A stretch of DNA of 64,000 nt from an uncultured Oscillospiraceae bacterium. GTDB lineage: Bacteria > Bacillota > Clostridia > Oscillospirales > Acutalibacteraceae. Below, one piece after another: positions 41,281 to 49,518 of the stretch. Positions within the stretch are counted from its first letter, which is position 1. The number at the start of each line of letters is the position of its first letter. Location: positions 229,393-293,392 of the forward strand of contig CABUFC010000002.1 of NCBI GenBank assembly GCA_902490735.1. The letters are read 5' to 3'. Under the pieces are notes generated by a model, which saw only the letters and a program-made list of their open reading frames with translations, did no database searches and had not been told where the DNA came from. The position numbers were made by a program, and so were the translations under genes.

Positions 41281-42434
41281 TATATAATCCTCACTCTTAT
41301 TATTCCTTCGATTTTTTCAAGCGTGTTTTTAACCTTTTCGTCATCACAGGTGGCAACGTCAAGCATGCTGTAGGCATACTCGCCGCGGGATTTATTCAAT
41401 AGGTTTTCAATATTAATGCCGGACAGTGCAGAAGTAATTTGAGTTATCATATTTGGAATGTTCTTGTGAATAACACAAATTCTTTTGCCCTTCTTTTCGC
41501 CGAGGTTGATTTGCGGCATGTTTACCGAATGTGCAATATTGCCGTTTAAAATATAGTCGCACAGCTCTTCGGCTGCCATCTGGGCGCAGTTTTCTTCGCT
41601 TTCGGGTGTGGAGGCCCCAAGATGTGGGATAGATACAACCCCGTTGCATCCTAAAAGCTCATCTGTAGGAAAGTCGGTAACATAAGATGCAACTTTGCCT
41701 GAGTTTAATGCTTCTATCATATCTTCGGAATTGACAAGGCCTGCACGAGAAAAATTCAGTATTCTAACTCCGTCTTTCATTTTAGCGATTGTTTCTTTGT
41801 TAATAAATCCCTTAGTTTCGCCGTTTAGCGGAACGTGAATGGTTATATAATCGCTTGTGGCAAATATTTCATCCATATTGGTTGCCCTGTGAGCTGAATG
41901 TGTTAAGTTCCAGGCCGATTCTACCGATAAGTACGGATCGTATCCCGAAACCTTCATAAGCAGGGCATTTGCACTGTTGGCCACTAAAACGCCAATTGCA
42001 CCAAGGCCTATAACGCCGAGGGTTTTGCCCTTGATTTCGGGACCTACAAATGCGCTTTTGCCTTTTTCTACTAAAGGCCCTACGTCATCACCGCGACCCT
42101 TTAATGTTGCCGCCCATTCAATTCCTGCTACAACTTTTCGTGAGGCTAATAAAAGTCCCGCAAGTACAAGCTCTTTTACGGCGTTGGCGTTAGCACCCGG
42201 CGTGTTAAATACTACAATTCCTTTTTGAGAACATGAATCTATAGGGATATTGTTTGTTCCGGCGCCTGCTCTTGATATTGCCAGTAAGCTTTCCGGAAAT
42301 TCAGTTTCGTGCAAAGAAGCCGAGCGCACCATAGCGCCTACAGGGTTTTCGGCGTTTTCAGAATGAGTAAACCCGTTTTTTTCAAGAATTAAAAGTCCGT
42401 TATTACTAATTTTATTATATGTCTGAATCTGCAT
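41280..42434 (-). CDS. serA: D-3-phosphoglycerate dehydrogenase
   Basis: A 384-residue dehydrogenase: RAGAGTNNIPID, NTPGANANAVKELVLAGLL, the NAD loop LGVIGLGAIGVLVANSA, NFSRAGLVNSEDM (Arg), PHLGASTPESEENCA (His/Glu relay) and a C-terminal ACT domain (RICVIHKNIPNMITQITSALSGINIENLLN) that may bind serine. It opens serine synthesis and directly follows serC, sharing one base with it. Confidence 0.95.
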   Translation of the reverse strand: MQIQTYNKISNNGLLILEKNGFTHSENAENPVGAMVRSASLHETEFPESLLAISRAGAGTNNIPIDSCSQKGIVVFNTPGANANAVKELVLAGLLLASRKVVAGIEWAATLKGRGDDVGPLVEKGKSAFVGPEIKGKTLGVIGLGAIGVLVANSANALLMKVSGYDPYLSVESAWNLTHSAHRATNMDEIFATSDYITIHVPLNGETKGFINKETIAKMKDGVRILNFSRAGLVNSEDMIEALNSGKVASYVTDFPTDELLGCNGVVSIPHLGASTPESEENCAQMAAEELCDYILNGNIAHSVNMPQINLGEKKGKRICVIHKNIPNMITQITSALSGINIENLLNKSRGEYAYSMLDVATCDDEKVKNTLEKIEGIIRVRII

Positions 42435-43519
42435 TAAGAGTTCTCCTTTTCAAAGGCTTTCATAAATTCTACCAGTTTTTCAACGCCTTCAATAGGCATT
42501 GCATTGTAAATCGAAGCACGCATTCCGCCTACGGAGCGGTGCCCTTTAATATTTACGAATCCGGCTTTTTTAGCTTCGGCAACAAATTTTGCATCAAGAT
42601 CCTCATTTCCGGTTACAAACGGAACGTTCATTAACGATCGATCTTCTTTTACAACTGTTCCGTGGAATAGATTGCTGTAATCTAAATAGTCGTACAAAAT
42701 TTTCGCTTTGCGCTCATTGTGCTTTTTAAGCGTTTCTAAATCGTGGAATTCTTCTTTTATCCATTTTAGAACAAGACCTGCAATATATATCGGGTAGCAG
42801 GGTGGAGTGTTAAACATTGAACCGTTATCCGCATGTGTTTGGTAGTTAAACATAGTAGGTGTAATATCCATAGCGTTACCGATAAGGTCTTTTCTGATAA
42901 TTACTATTGTAAGTCCTGCAGGAGCTACATTCTTTTGCGCGCCGGCATAAAGAATGCCGAATTTTTTAACATCGATAGGTTCCGATAAAATGCAGCTTGA
43001 AATATCGCCAACAAGCGGAACATCGCCGGTATCCGGCAGCTCGTGCCACTTTGTGCCGTAAATCGTATTGTTTACGCAAATGTGGAAATAATCGGCGTCC
43101 TTAGTAAATGTGCTTTTGTCAAGTTTAGGAATATAACTAAAGGTTTTATCTTTAGAAGAAGCCACTACGTTTGCTTCGCCGTACCTTGCAGCTTCTTTAT
43201 ATGCTTTTGTTGCCCATTGACCGGTAAGCACAAAATCCGCTTTATGTGATTTGTTAAATAAATTTAAAGGCACCATTGCAAACTGGGATGATGCTCCGCC
43301 TTGAAGCATTAACACTTCGTAATTATCCGGTATTTCCATAAGTTCGCGCAACAGAGCAACGGTTTCATCAAAAATCGCCTGATACTCTTTTGAACGGTGG
43401 CTCATTTCCATAACCGACTGACCGGTTGCACCATATTCCATCATTGAAGCGGCAGCCGACTGCAAAACCTTTTCGGGTAAAACAGAAGGGCCTGCGCTGA
43501 AATTATAAACTCTTGCCAT
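42434..43519 (-). CDS. serC: Phosphoserine aminotransferase
   Basis: A 361-residue PLP enzyme: YNFSAGPSVLPEKVL, MLQGGASSQFAMVPLNL, PLVGDISSCILSEPID, LYAGAQKNVAPAGLTIVIIRKDL (PLP lysine) and GHRSVGGMRASIYNAMP. It converts 3-phosphohydroxypyruvate to phosphoserine. A promoter (TTGACT, 17 bases, TATAAT on the reverse strand, 43591-43563) lies directly upstream. Confidence 0.97.
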   Translation of the reverse strand: MARVYNFSAGPSVLPEKVLQSAAASMMEYGATGQSVMEMSHRSKEYQAIFDETVALLRELMEIPDNYEVLMLQGGASSQFAMVPLNLFNKSHKADFVLTGQWATKAYKEAARYGEANVVASSKDKTFSYIPKLDKSTFTKDADYFHICVNNTIYGTKWHELPDTGDVPLVGDISSCILSEPIDVKKFGILYAGAQKNVAPAGLTIVIIRKDLIGNAMDITPTMFNYQTHADNGSMFNTPPCYPIYIAGLVLKWIKEEFHDLETLKKHNERKAKILYDYLDYSNLFHGTVVKEDRSLMNVPFVTGNEDLDAKFVAEAKKAGFVNIKGHRSVGGMRASIYNAMPIEGVEKLVEFMKAFEKENS

Positions 43520-43562
43520 AAAAAAACATCCTTCCAGTTATTCAGAAAATAAGATTATTACT

Positions 43563-43591
43563 ATTATATTAAAACAAAATAAAAAAGTCAA
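43563..43591 (-). promoter_or_regulatory. Promoter of serC-serA
   Basis: On the reverse strand TTGACT (43591-43586) and TATAAT (43568-43563) with a 17-base spacer. Confidence 0.8.
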
Positions 43592-43606
43592 TAGGATTGA
43601 CAAAAG

Positions 43607-43688
43607 TTTAACAATCTTTTTTATATTTTGTATGCAAAATCAGCGGCTATTGTTAAAATATTAACAAACTTTTTTAAAAAATTAACAA
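43607..43688. promoter_or_regulatory. TTAACAA-type operator cluster between serC and abrB-like gene
   Basis: The divergent region holds TTTAACAAT (43607-43615), a perfect inverted repeat TTGTTAA-AATA-TTAACAA (43650-43667) and TTAACAA (43682-43688). The repeats lie between the two opposing promoters, so a regulator, perhaps the adjacent AbrB-like protein, may bind here. This is AT-rich DNA, so chance is possible. Confidence 0.5.
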
Positions 43689-43715
43689 ATTTTAACTATT
43701 TTTGGTATTTTATGG

Positions 43716-43744
43716 TTGACGTTTTTTACTTATTATGGTATAAT
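43716..43744 (+). promoter_or_regulatory. Promoter of the AbrB-like gene
   Basis: TTGACG at 43716-43721 and TATAAT at 43739-43744 with a 17-base spacer. Confidence 0.8.
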
Positions 43745-43767
43745 ACAATCGAAATGTGGGTGATTTT

Positions 43768-44013
43768 ATGAAATTAACCGGTATGGAAAGACCTGTTGAT
43801 ACTCTTGGAAGAGTGGTAGTTCCGCGTGAAATACGCAAACGGTTACAAATTGTTGACGGGAAAGATAGTTTTGATATTTTTTTTGAAGACGATGCCGTTA
43901 TTTTGCGTAAGCACCAGGAAAAATGCTTTCTATGCGGCGAAACAGAAGATCTTTGCGAAATAAAAGATCATTTTGTTTGTCAAAACTGTATTGACGAAAT
44001 TAAGTCATTATAA
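43768..44013 (+). CDS. AbrB-like regulator with C-terminal zinc ribbon
   Basis: An 81-residue protein: an AbrB/SpoVT swapped-hairpin DNA-binding domain (MKLTGMERPVDTLGRVVVPREIRKRLQI...DSFDIFFEDDAVILRKH) and a C-terminal four-Cys ribbon (CFLCG...CQNC). I choose ATG 43768, four bases after GGGTGA, rather than GTG 43756. Related small AbrB proteins with a Cys cluster act as transition-state regulators in Clostridia. The ribbon might sense metal or redox state. Confidence 0.88.
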   Translation: MKLTGMERPVDTLGRVVVPREIRKRLQIVDGKDSFDIFFEDDAVILRKHQEKCFLCGETEDLCEIKDHFVCQNCIDEIKSL

Positions 44014-44042
44014 AAAAGCGGTAGATTTTACCGCTTTTTTAT
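44012..44042. terminator. Bidirectional terminator
   Basis: Twelve-bp stem AAAAAAGCGGTA/TACCGCTTTTTT with a 5-base loop between converging abrB-like gene and birA. Confidence 0.9.
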
Positions 44043-44783
44043 TTTTACATCATTAGAATTTATACGCTTAATTTGTCGATCTGTTTTTACAATCAGCGAA
44101 AAATCGGTATCGGGTTTAATTGCTTTTGCATCATACGTACGGTTGTTTTCGGTTATTTCCACTTTTTTGCCGTTAAGTAACGAATGTTTAATGTAATAGT
44201 CGTAGTGTGGTTTTGCCTTCAAATTATCCGCGTAATCGCACATATAATCTGCAATGCTCATTAAAAGCATTGCAATTTTTTGTTCGTCACACTTTTTTGA
44301 AATGTATCCAAAAACGGGCTTTATTTCATCGGGTATAACTGCGGGTTTGACTAGGTTAATACCAATGCCTACAATGACATATGAATTTTTTTCGTTACAC
44401 ACGGTGGATTCCGAAAGTATTCCGCACACCTTTTTATTTTTATAATAAATATCGTTAACCCATTTGATTTTGGTTTTTTTGCCAAAAGTATCTTGTATTC
44501 CTTTTGATACTGCGCAAGCAGCTGCTGTTGTAAAAAGAAGATTTGTTTTTACGCTGTTTTGTTCTTTAAACAGCATGCTAAAATAAATGCCGCTGTTTTT
44601 CGGCGAATAAAAGCTTCTGTTTTTTGTGCCTTTGCCGCTTGTTTGCGACAGTGCCGCAACTATTGTCCTATTTGGCAATGAACCGATATTATCTTTGATA
44701 TAATCGTTGGTTGAAGGCAATTCTTCAAAAATGATTATATTATATTTTTTTTCTAATTCTTCTTTTATAATACTAATATTCAT
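44028..44783 (-). CDS. birA: Biotin-[acetyl-CoA-carboxylase] ligase
   Basis: A 251-residue ligase without the N-terminal DNA-binding domain of bifunctional BirA. Catalytic features: ELPSTNDYIKDN, QTSGKGTKNRSFYSPKNSGIYFSMLF (biotinyl-AMP loop; GTKNR in place of the usual GRGRxGR), KIKWVNDIYYKNKKVCGILSES and IVGIGINLV. It attaches biotin to carboxylases and lacks the repressor domain, so it should not regulate transcription. Its ribosome binding site is weak and it lies 15 bases after the fba terminator. Confidence 0.9.
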   Translation of the reverse strand: MNISIIKEELEKKYNIIIFEELPSTNDYIKDNIGSLPNRTIVAALSQTSGKGTKNRSFYSPKNSGIYFSMLFKEQNSVKTNLLFTTAAACAVSKGIQDTFGKKTKIKWVNDIYYKNKKVCGILSESTVCNEKNSYVIVGIGINLVKPAVIPDEIKPVFGYISKKCDEQKIAMLLMSIADYMCDYADNLKAKPHYDYYIKHSLLNGKKVEITENNRTYDAKAIKPDTDFSLIVKTDRQIKRINSNDVKIKKR

Positions 44784-44797
44784 CTTTATTTAAAAAA

Positions 44798-44818
44798 CGG
44801 GCGGCTTTAAGCCGCCCG
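44798..44818 (-). terminator. fba terminator
   Basis: Ten-bp stem CGGGCGGCTT/AAGCCGCCCG with a 1-base spacer (8 bp if the loop opens), followed by T6 in the minus direction. Confidence 0.85.
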
Positions 44819-44827
44819 AGTATTTAT

Positions 44828-45769
44828 TTATGCTTTTCCGTTGCAGCCGAGAACATCCTTAATTTTATGCGCAACCATATCTTTAATTGCGGTTCTGCCA
44901 TCACCTAAATACTGCCGTGGGTCAAAGTGATCGGGATGTTCCGCCATGTGCTTTCTTATAGCAGCGGTCATTGCGAGCCTTAAATCAGAGTCGATATTTA
45001 TTTTGCAAACTGCCATGGTAGCTGCTTTTGCAAGCATTTCTTCGGGGATACCGATGGCATCGGGCATTTTACCGCCGAGCGCGTTAATTGTTTTAACAAA
45101 TTCTTGAGGAACGCTTGATGCACCATGCAAAACAATAGGAAAGTTGGGCAAACGTTTTGAAACTTCTTCTAAAATATCAAACCTAAGCTTAGGATTTTGG
45201 CCGGGCTTAAATTTGTATGCGCCGTGGCTTGTGCCGATTGCAATAGCAAGTGAATCGACGCCTGTTCTAGTAACAAAATCGTAAACCTGATCGGGATCCG
45301 TAAAGTTTGCGTCTTCTGCGGAAACGTTAACGTCATCTTCAATACCTGCAAGCTGGCCAAGTTCGCCTTCAACCGTTACGTTAAATTTATGCGCATAGTC
45401 AACTACCTTTTTGGTAAGCGCAACGTTTTCCTCGTAATCTAAATGCGAACCGTCAATCATAACAGAAGTAAATCCGCCGTCAATACAGGATTTGCAAAGT
45501 TCAAACGAATCGCCGTGATCTAAGTGCAAAGCGATTGGAAGACCGGTTTCTTCGCAAGCGGCTTCAACAAGCTTTACTAAATAGGTGTGGTTTGCGTATT
45601 TTCTGGCACCTGCGGAAACCTGCAAAATAAGCGGAGCGTTAAGCTCTTTGCCGGCTTCGGTGATGCCTTGAATTATTTCCATATTATTTACGTTAAATGC
45701 GCCTATGGCATAACCGCCTTCGTAGGCTTTTTTAAACATTTCTTTAGTATTTACAAGTGGCATTTTCAT
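44828..45769 (-). CDS. fba: Fructose-bisphosphate aldolase, class II
   Basis: A 313-residue zinc aldolase: YAIGAFNVNNMEIIQGI, ALHLDHGDSFELCKSCIDGGFTSVMIDGSHLDYEENV, AIGTSHGAYKF and PIVLHGASSVPQE carry the zinc and substrate residues. It cleaves FBP to DHAP and GAP in glycolysis. It is divergent from an Lrp-type regulator gene, with about 125 bases between. Confidence 0.96.
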   Translation of the reverse strand: MKMPLVNTKEMFKKAYEGGYAIGAFNVNNMEIIQGITEAGKELNAPLILQVSAGARKYANHTYLVKLVEAACEETGLPIALHLDHGDSFELCKSCIDGGFTSVMIDGSHLDYEENVALTKKVVDYAHKFNVTVEGELGQLAGIEDDVNVSAEDANFTDPDQVYDFVTRTGVDSLAIAIGTSHGAYKFKPGQNPKLRFDILEEVSKRLPNFPIVLHGASSVPQEFVKTINALGGKMPDAIGIPEEMLAKAATMAVCKINIDSDLRLAMTAAIRKHMAEHPDHFDPRQYLGDGRTAIKDMVAHKIKDVLGCNGKA

Positions 45770-45845
45770 TCCTCCAAATATAATTTAAATAAATTATACA
45801 ACATTTTTGCGGAAAATAAAAGTATAAATTATAAAAAATATTTTA

Positions 45846-45874
45846 TTGACTTAAATATGTCCTTTGTTTAAAAT
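45846..45874 (+). promoter_or_regulatory. Promoter of the Lrp-like gene
   Basis: TTGACT at 45846-45851 and TAAAAT at 45869-45874 with a 17-base spacer. Confidence 0.7.
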
Positions 45875-45895
45875 AATAATGAAAGAGGGGTAAAT

Positions 45896-46336
45896 ATGGA
45901 TAAGATAGATTTAAAATTAATTTCTTTGCTGCAAAGCGACGCCAGAATGTCGTTAAAAAATCTTGCAAACAGCGTTTATCTTTCCAGTCCCGCTACCGCT
46001 TCAAGAATAGAGCGGCTTGAAAAAGAGGGGATAATTGAAGGATATACCGCGGTAATAAACCATAAAAAACTCGGCTATCCGATTATTGCTTTTATTAATC
46101 TTGAAATGGAGCCCAAGCAAAAGCCGGATTTTTATCCGTTTGTAAGGCAGTGCAAAAATGTAATAGAGTGTAACTGTGTTACGGGGCATTATTCTATGCT
46201 TTTAAAGGTTGCGTTCGAATCTACCGAGGCCCTCGATTTGTTTATCGGAAAACTTCAGCAGTTTGGGAGTACCGATACACAAATAGTTTTTTCCTGCGCA
46301 AAAGATATTCATACTGTGGCGGTAGATACAGAATAA
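45896..46336 (+). CDS. Lrp/AsnC-family regulator
   Basis: A 146-residue protein: N-terminal winged helix (MDKIDLKLISLLQSDARMSLKNLANSVYLSSPATASRIERLEKEGIIEGYTAVIN) and C-terminal RAM ligand domain (FINLEMEPKQKPDFYPFVRQCKNVIECNCVTGHYSMLLKV). Lrp-type proteins respond to amino acids. The target is unknown; it is divergent from fba. GAGGGG precedes the ATG. Confidence 0.93.
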   Translation: MDKIDLKLISLLQSDARMSLKNLANSVYLSSPATASRIERLEKEGIIEGYTAVINHKKLGYPIIAFINLEMEPKQKPDFYPFVRQCKNVIECNCVTGHYSMLLKVAFESTEALDLFIGKLQQFGSTDTQIVFSCAKDIHTVAVDTE

Positions 46337-46340
46337 AAAC

Positions 46341-46370
46341 GGCTGCGTTAGTTTCGCAGCCTTATTTTTT
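46341..46370 (+). terminator. Terminator of the Lrp-like gene
   Basis: Stem GGCTGCG/CGCAGCC with a 7-base loop, then TTATTTTTTT. It overlaps the stop region of the converging DUF896 gene. Confidence 0.85.
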
Positions 46371-46565
46371 TGGCTTTATTTTTTTAACGGTACCGTCCGG
46401 TTCTAAAATTTTTATACTTTCAAGCTGTGAAATAAGACTGCTTTTATATGCTTCGATATATTCGCGGCGCAGAGCTTGTTGTTCTTGTATTTCTTCTTCG
46501 GTTAAACCATCGGCTTTTTGTTTTTTAGCAAGTTCGTTTATTCTGTCAATCTTTTTTTGTTCCAT
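46362..46565 (-). CDS. DUF896 small protein (YnzC/YneT-like)
   Basis: A 67-residue helical protein with the family pattern KIDRINELAKKQKADGLTEEEIQEQQALRREYIEAYKSSL. B. subtilis members are SOS-linked or translation-associated; the function is not established. It starts eight bases after the phosphatase gene. Confidence 0.88.
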   Translation of the reverse strand: MEQKKIDRINELAKKQKADGLTEEEIQEQQALRREYIEAYKSSLISQLESIKILEPDGTVKKIKPKK

Positions 46566-46573
46566 ATTAGCTC

Positions 46574-47185
46574 CTATTCGTCAATGCCGGAAATAACTTC
46601 AACTATACCGCTTTTTGCATATAAATTCGGTGTAATGCTTATTACATAACCTTTGCCGAAATCCGCGCTGTAGTCTTGTAAGGATTTTGCTTTTGGAAGT
46701 GCGCATACCGAAAGAAGCGTCATTATGGCTCCGCCGGGCACTACAGCTGCCGCCGAAAAAATCTCATTGTCCATCATATATTGTACGGCACGCCTTAATC
46801 CGACGCAAAGCCTTGCGGCAAACTCTTTAAAGCTTTCGCCGCCTTTTGGACGGTCGGTTTTTCCAAGCACCCATTCTTTATAATCTTCATCGTCGGATAG
46901 CTCAACAATGTTTTTGCCTTCAAAAATACCAAAATTCATTTCATTGAATTCGTCAATACTAATAGGTAAAAGTTCAGGGAAAATAATTTCTGCCGTTTCC
47001 CTGGACCTTTTTTGCGAAGCAGAAAACACAATGTCAACATCGGGATATATTTTTTTAGCCTTCAGACGACGTATCTCATTTATACCATTTGTAGTAAGAC
47101 TTAAATCTGTAACCCCAATATATAGTCCTTCTTCGTTGCCTAAAGTGGCTCCGTGCCGAATTAAAAGGATTTTATAGGTCTTCAA
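46574..47185 (-). CDS. Histidine-phosphatase-family protein with altered second motif
   Basis: About 203 residues from TTG 47185 (GGAAG seven bases upstream; GTG 47194 overlaps that site). The first motif is intact, LLIRHGATLGNEEGLYIG, with a supporting Arg in SASQKRSRETAEII and Glu in FNEMNFGIFEGK. The second active-site motif, usually a variant of VxHGG, reads VVPGGAIM: the histidine is proline. Activity may be reduced or changed. Otherwise it resembles the CobC/phosphoglycerate mutase-like group; substrate unknown. Confidence 0.8.
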   Translation of the reverse strand: MKTYKILLIRHGATLGNEEGLYIGVTDLSLTTNGINEIRRLKAKKIYPDVDIVFSASQKRSRETAEIIFPELLPISIDEFNEMNFGIFEGKNIVELSDDEDYKEWVLGKTDRPKGGESFKEFAARLCVGLRRAVQYMMDNEIFSAAAVVPGGAIMTLLSVCALPKAKSLQDYSADFGKGYVISITPNLYAKSGIVEVISGIDE

Positions 47186-47298
47186 ATATATCACTTCCGT
47201 ATAAAAAAATATATTACGTTTTGTATATTTTTACTATTTACTTTTGTCATTTTTTAGTATATAATGTTTGTTACATTCTGAAAAATGGAGAGTATTTA

Positions 47299-47589
47299 AT
47301 GATCTGTAACTTCCCGAAAATCATATCAGATCTTCGTAAGAAGAAAGGGGTATCCCAAAAGCAAGCCGCTTTGGATTTGGGGATATCTCAAGCTTTGCTT
47401 TCCCATTATGAAAAAGGCATACGCGAGTGCGGGCTTGATTTTTTAATAACGCTTTCCAACTACTACGATGTAAGTACAGATTATTTACTGGGGAAAAAGG
47501 CACCGAGAATCAAGGCGGACAGCGAACAAATTCACAAATTAAAAAAATCCATAACCGATTTAGAGGATCTTTTAAAAACTATGGAATAG
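47299..47589 (+). CDS. XRE-family regulator with C-terminal coiled coil
   Basis: A 96-residue protein from ATG 47299 behind GGAGAG. The helix-turn-helix (PKIISDLRKKKGVSQKQAALDLGISQALLSHYEKGIRECGLDFLITLSNYYDVSTDYLLGKK) fills residues about 5-70; a short leucine-rich helix (LKKSITDLEDLLKTME) probably dimerises it. The target is unknown; it may regulate the divergent phosphatase gene. Confidence 0.88.
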   Translation: MICNFPKIISDLRKKKGVSQKQAALDLGISQALLSHYEKGIRECGLDFLITLSNYYDVSTDYLLGKKAPRIKADSEQIHKLKKSITDLEDLLKTME

Positions 47590-47612
47590 ACGTTTTAACG
47601 TCTATTTTTTTT
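47585..47612 (+). terminator. Terminator of the XRE gene
   Basis: Stem AATAGACG/CGTCTATT with a 6-base loop and a long T tract. The hemW stop lies inside it. Confidence 0.82.
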
Positions 47613-48674
47613 ATCCAATAATTCGGATATTATTGCGTTTTCTAAAAGAGCGCCTTTATCTGTAAGGGTTATTACACCATTATTATAACTAATTAAGCCG
47701 TTTTTAGCAAGCATTAAAGCGGTTTTTTCGATTTGCGGAAAATTTTTAAAATCATAGCCTTCGTCGGTTCTTAAAGCCAGCATAATTTTTTCGTCCTCGC
47801 TGCCGGCGTCACCTTCGTAAATAGGTTTTGCACCCGATAAATAAGAGTTAAAATCTCTGTCGTAATAAAACCGTTTGTTGCCAATTCGCGAGTGGGCCGA
47901 TGGCCCAAATCCCAAATAGTCCTTATCTAGCCAATATTTTAAATTATGGCGGCTTTTAAAACCCGGCTTGCAAAAGTTGGAAATTTCGTATCTAATATAG
48001 CCGTGGTCTTTTAAATAATCGGCGCAAAAAAGATATAGATCACTTTGTGCGTCATCATCTAAAAACGGTAAACTGCTTGTATAAAAAGGCGTGTTTTTTT
48101 CACGTTTAAGAATGTAAGCCGAAATATGCGGAACATCAAAATTAATACAAAAATCCAAACTCTTTTTTAACTTTTCTTTGTTTGTGTAGGGTATGCCCAA
48201 AATAACGTCGAGAGAAATGTTTTTTATGTATTTTTGAGCCTTTTTTATGGTGTTTTCTACATCTTTTATATTATGACGGCGCGATAACAACTTAAGCTCA
48301 TCGTCGTTAGCAGATTGCATACCAATAGATAACCGAGTAGCCTTAAGCCGGCTAAAATCAAGCTCGTCTTTAGGATTAATCTCTACAGTTATTTCATTAA
48401 TTCCCAAAAACGAATTTTGAGCGGCCTCAATTATTTCGTTTAGCATATCGGTGCCGAGAAGGCTCGGTGTTCCGCCGCCGATATATAAAGTATCGGCAGG
48501 GCGAGAAAGCTTCGCACCCTGCCATTTAATTTCGGAAATAATTTTATTTTTATAGTCGGGCAGCATGTTGCCGTCCGGATTAAAAGAATAAAAATCACAA
48601 TAACCGCATTTTGACTTACAAAACGGGATATGAACATATATTCCGAGATTTTTATTACTTAACGATTGTTCCAA
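47595..48674 (-). CDS. hemW: Radical-SAM heme chaperone HemW
   Basis: About 359 residues. LGIYVHIPFCKSKCGYCDFYSF carries the radical-SAM CxxxCxxC cluster with the HemW-type extra Cys context; DTLYIGGGTPSLLG, SIGMQSANDDELKLLSRRHN and DVILGIPYTNKE follow. HemW inserts heme and is often mislabelled as coproporphyrinogen oxidase. I choose TTG 48674, six bases after AAGGTG, overlapping the pduL stop, rather than the longer frame reaching 48731. Confidence 0.9.
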   Translation of the reverse strand: MEQSLSNKNLGIYVHIPFCKSKCGYCDFYSFNPDGNMLPDYKNKIISEIKWQGAKLSRPADTLYIGGGTPSLLGTDMLNEIIEAAQNSFLGINEITVEINPKDELDFSRLKATRLSIGMQSANDDELKLLSRRHNIKDVENTIKKAQKYIKNISLDVILGIPYTNKEKLKKSLDFCINFDVPHISAYILKREKNTPFYTSSLPFLDDDAQSDLYLFCADYLKDHGYIRYEISNFCKPGFKSRHNLKYWLDKDYLGFGPSAHSRIGNKRFYYDRDFNSYLSGAKPIYEGDAGSEDEKIMLALRTDEGYDFKNFPQIEKTALMLAKNGLISYNNGVITLTDKGALLENAIISELLDKKNRR

Positions 48675-49230
48675 AAACTTCACCTTTGCAGCCTGCCGCA
48701 TTGCTTTCATCGGTATCGATATGCATTGCAAGGCTGTAGTTCGGGCTGACTCTAACCACTACGTCGTCAAAAATAAGCGAGCGGTCTTCGGATTTTATCG
48801 CGACCTTTACCACGTCTTTATCTTTAACACCGAATTTTTCCGCAGATTCTGGTTCCATATGAATATGACGCTTTGCCGCTATAACACCTTCGGTTATTTC
48901 AACTTCGCCGCAAGGACCTACGATTTTGCAGCCTGCGGAACCTGCAATGTCGCCCGATTCGCGTACGGGTGCAGAAAGTCCTATGCTTCTGGCATCTGTT
49001 AAAGAAAGCTCTACCTGAGTGTCTTTTCTTTCGGGGCCTAATATGGAAACGCCGGAAAGCGTCCTTTTAGGGCCTACGATATCAACACGTTCGCTGCAGG
49101 CAAATTGACCCGGCTGTGAAAGATCCTTTTTAGGGGTTAAAGCATAACCCTCGCCGAACAAAACGGCAAGATGTTCTTTTGATACATGAATGTGCCTGGC
49201 ACTGGTTTCAACAATAAATTTATCCATCAT
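48655..49230 (-). CDS. pduL: Phosphate propanoyl/acetyl transferase PduL
   Basis: A 191-residue PduL: metal-binding TSARHIHVSKEHLAVLFG and AAKRHIHMEPESAEKFGV, FACSERVDIVGPKRTLSGVSILGPERKDTQVELS and the late VRVSPNYSLAMHIDTDESNAA. It interconverts acyl-CoA and acyl-phosphate. No microcompartment genes or encapsulation-type N-terminal extension are seen, so it probably works as a cytosolic Pta substitute. The 20-base overlap with hemW is unusual in function but common in such compact gene order. Confidence 0.93.
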   Translation of the reverse strand: MMDKFIVETSARHIHVSKEHLAVLFGEGYALTPKKDLSQPGQFACSERVDIVGPKRTLSGVSILGPERKDTQVELSLTDARSIGLSAPVRESGDIAGSAGCKIVGPCGEVEITEGVIAAKRHIHMEPESAEKFGVKDKDVVKVAIKSEDRSLIFDDVVVRVSPNYSLAMHIDTDESNAAGCKGEVFGTIVK

Positions 49231-49250
49231 AAAATTCCTTTCAATAAAAA

Positions 49251-49276
49251 GGACTTTTAGAAAATTCTAAAAGCCC
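49251..49276 (-). terminator. Terminator after the ferredoxin gene
   Basis: Stem GGGCTTTTAGAA/TTCTAAAAGTCC on the reverse strand with T5; one G-T pair. Confidence 0.8.
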
Positions 49277-49287
49277 GATTTATATTG

Positions 49288-49458
49288 TTACTCTGCTTTA
49301 ATTGCTTCTACAGGGCAGCCGTCTTCGCAGGCGCCGCAATCTATGCAAGTGTTAGCGTCGATAACATATTTTCCGTTTCCTTCGCTGATTGCTTCTACAG
49401 GGCAAGTGCTGGCGCAGCTGCCGCAGCTGATGCAATCGTCGTTAATGACGTGAGCCAT
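49288..49458 (-). CDS. 2[4Fe-4S] ferredoxin
   Basis: A 56-residue clostridial ferredoxin with two CxxCxxCxxxCP motifs: CISCGSCASTCPVEAI and CIDCGACEDGCPVEAI. It carries low-potential electrons in anaerobic metabolism. I use the ATG at 49458 (MAHVINDDC), nine bases after GGAGG. It has its own terminator and is not in an operon with a specific partner. Confidence 0.97.
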   Translation of the reverse strand: MAHVINDDCISCGSCASTCPVEAISEGNGKYVIDANTCIDCGACEDGCPVEAIKAE

Positions 49459-49518
49459 TCCATTACACCTCCGAATTGATCTGTATATATTATAGCAATC
49501 GCTACTTTGAATTTCAAG

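Noticed and set aside
48655..49230. Bacterial microcompartment suggested by pduL
   Set aside because: No shell proteins, no encapsulation-type N-terminal extension, and no other pdu/eut genes in the window.
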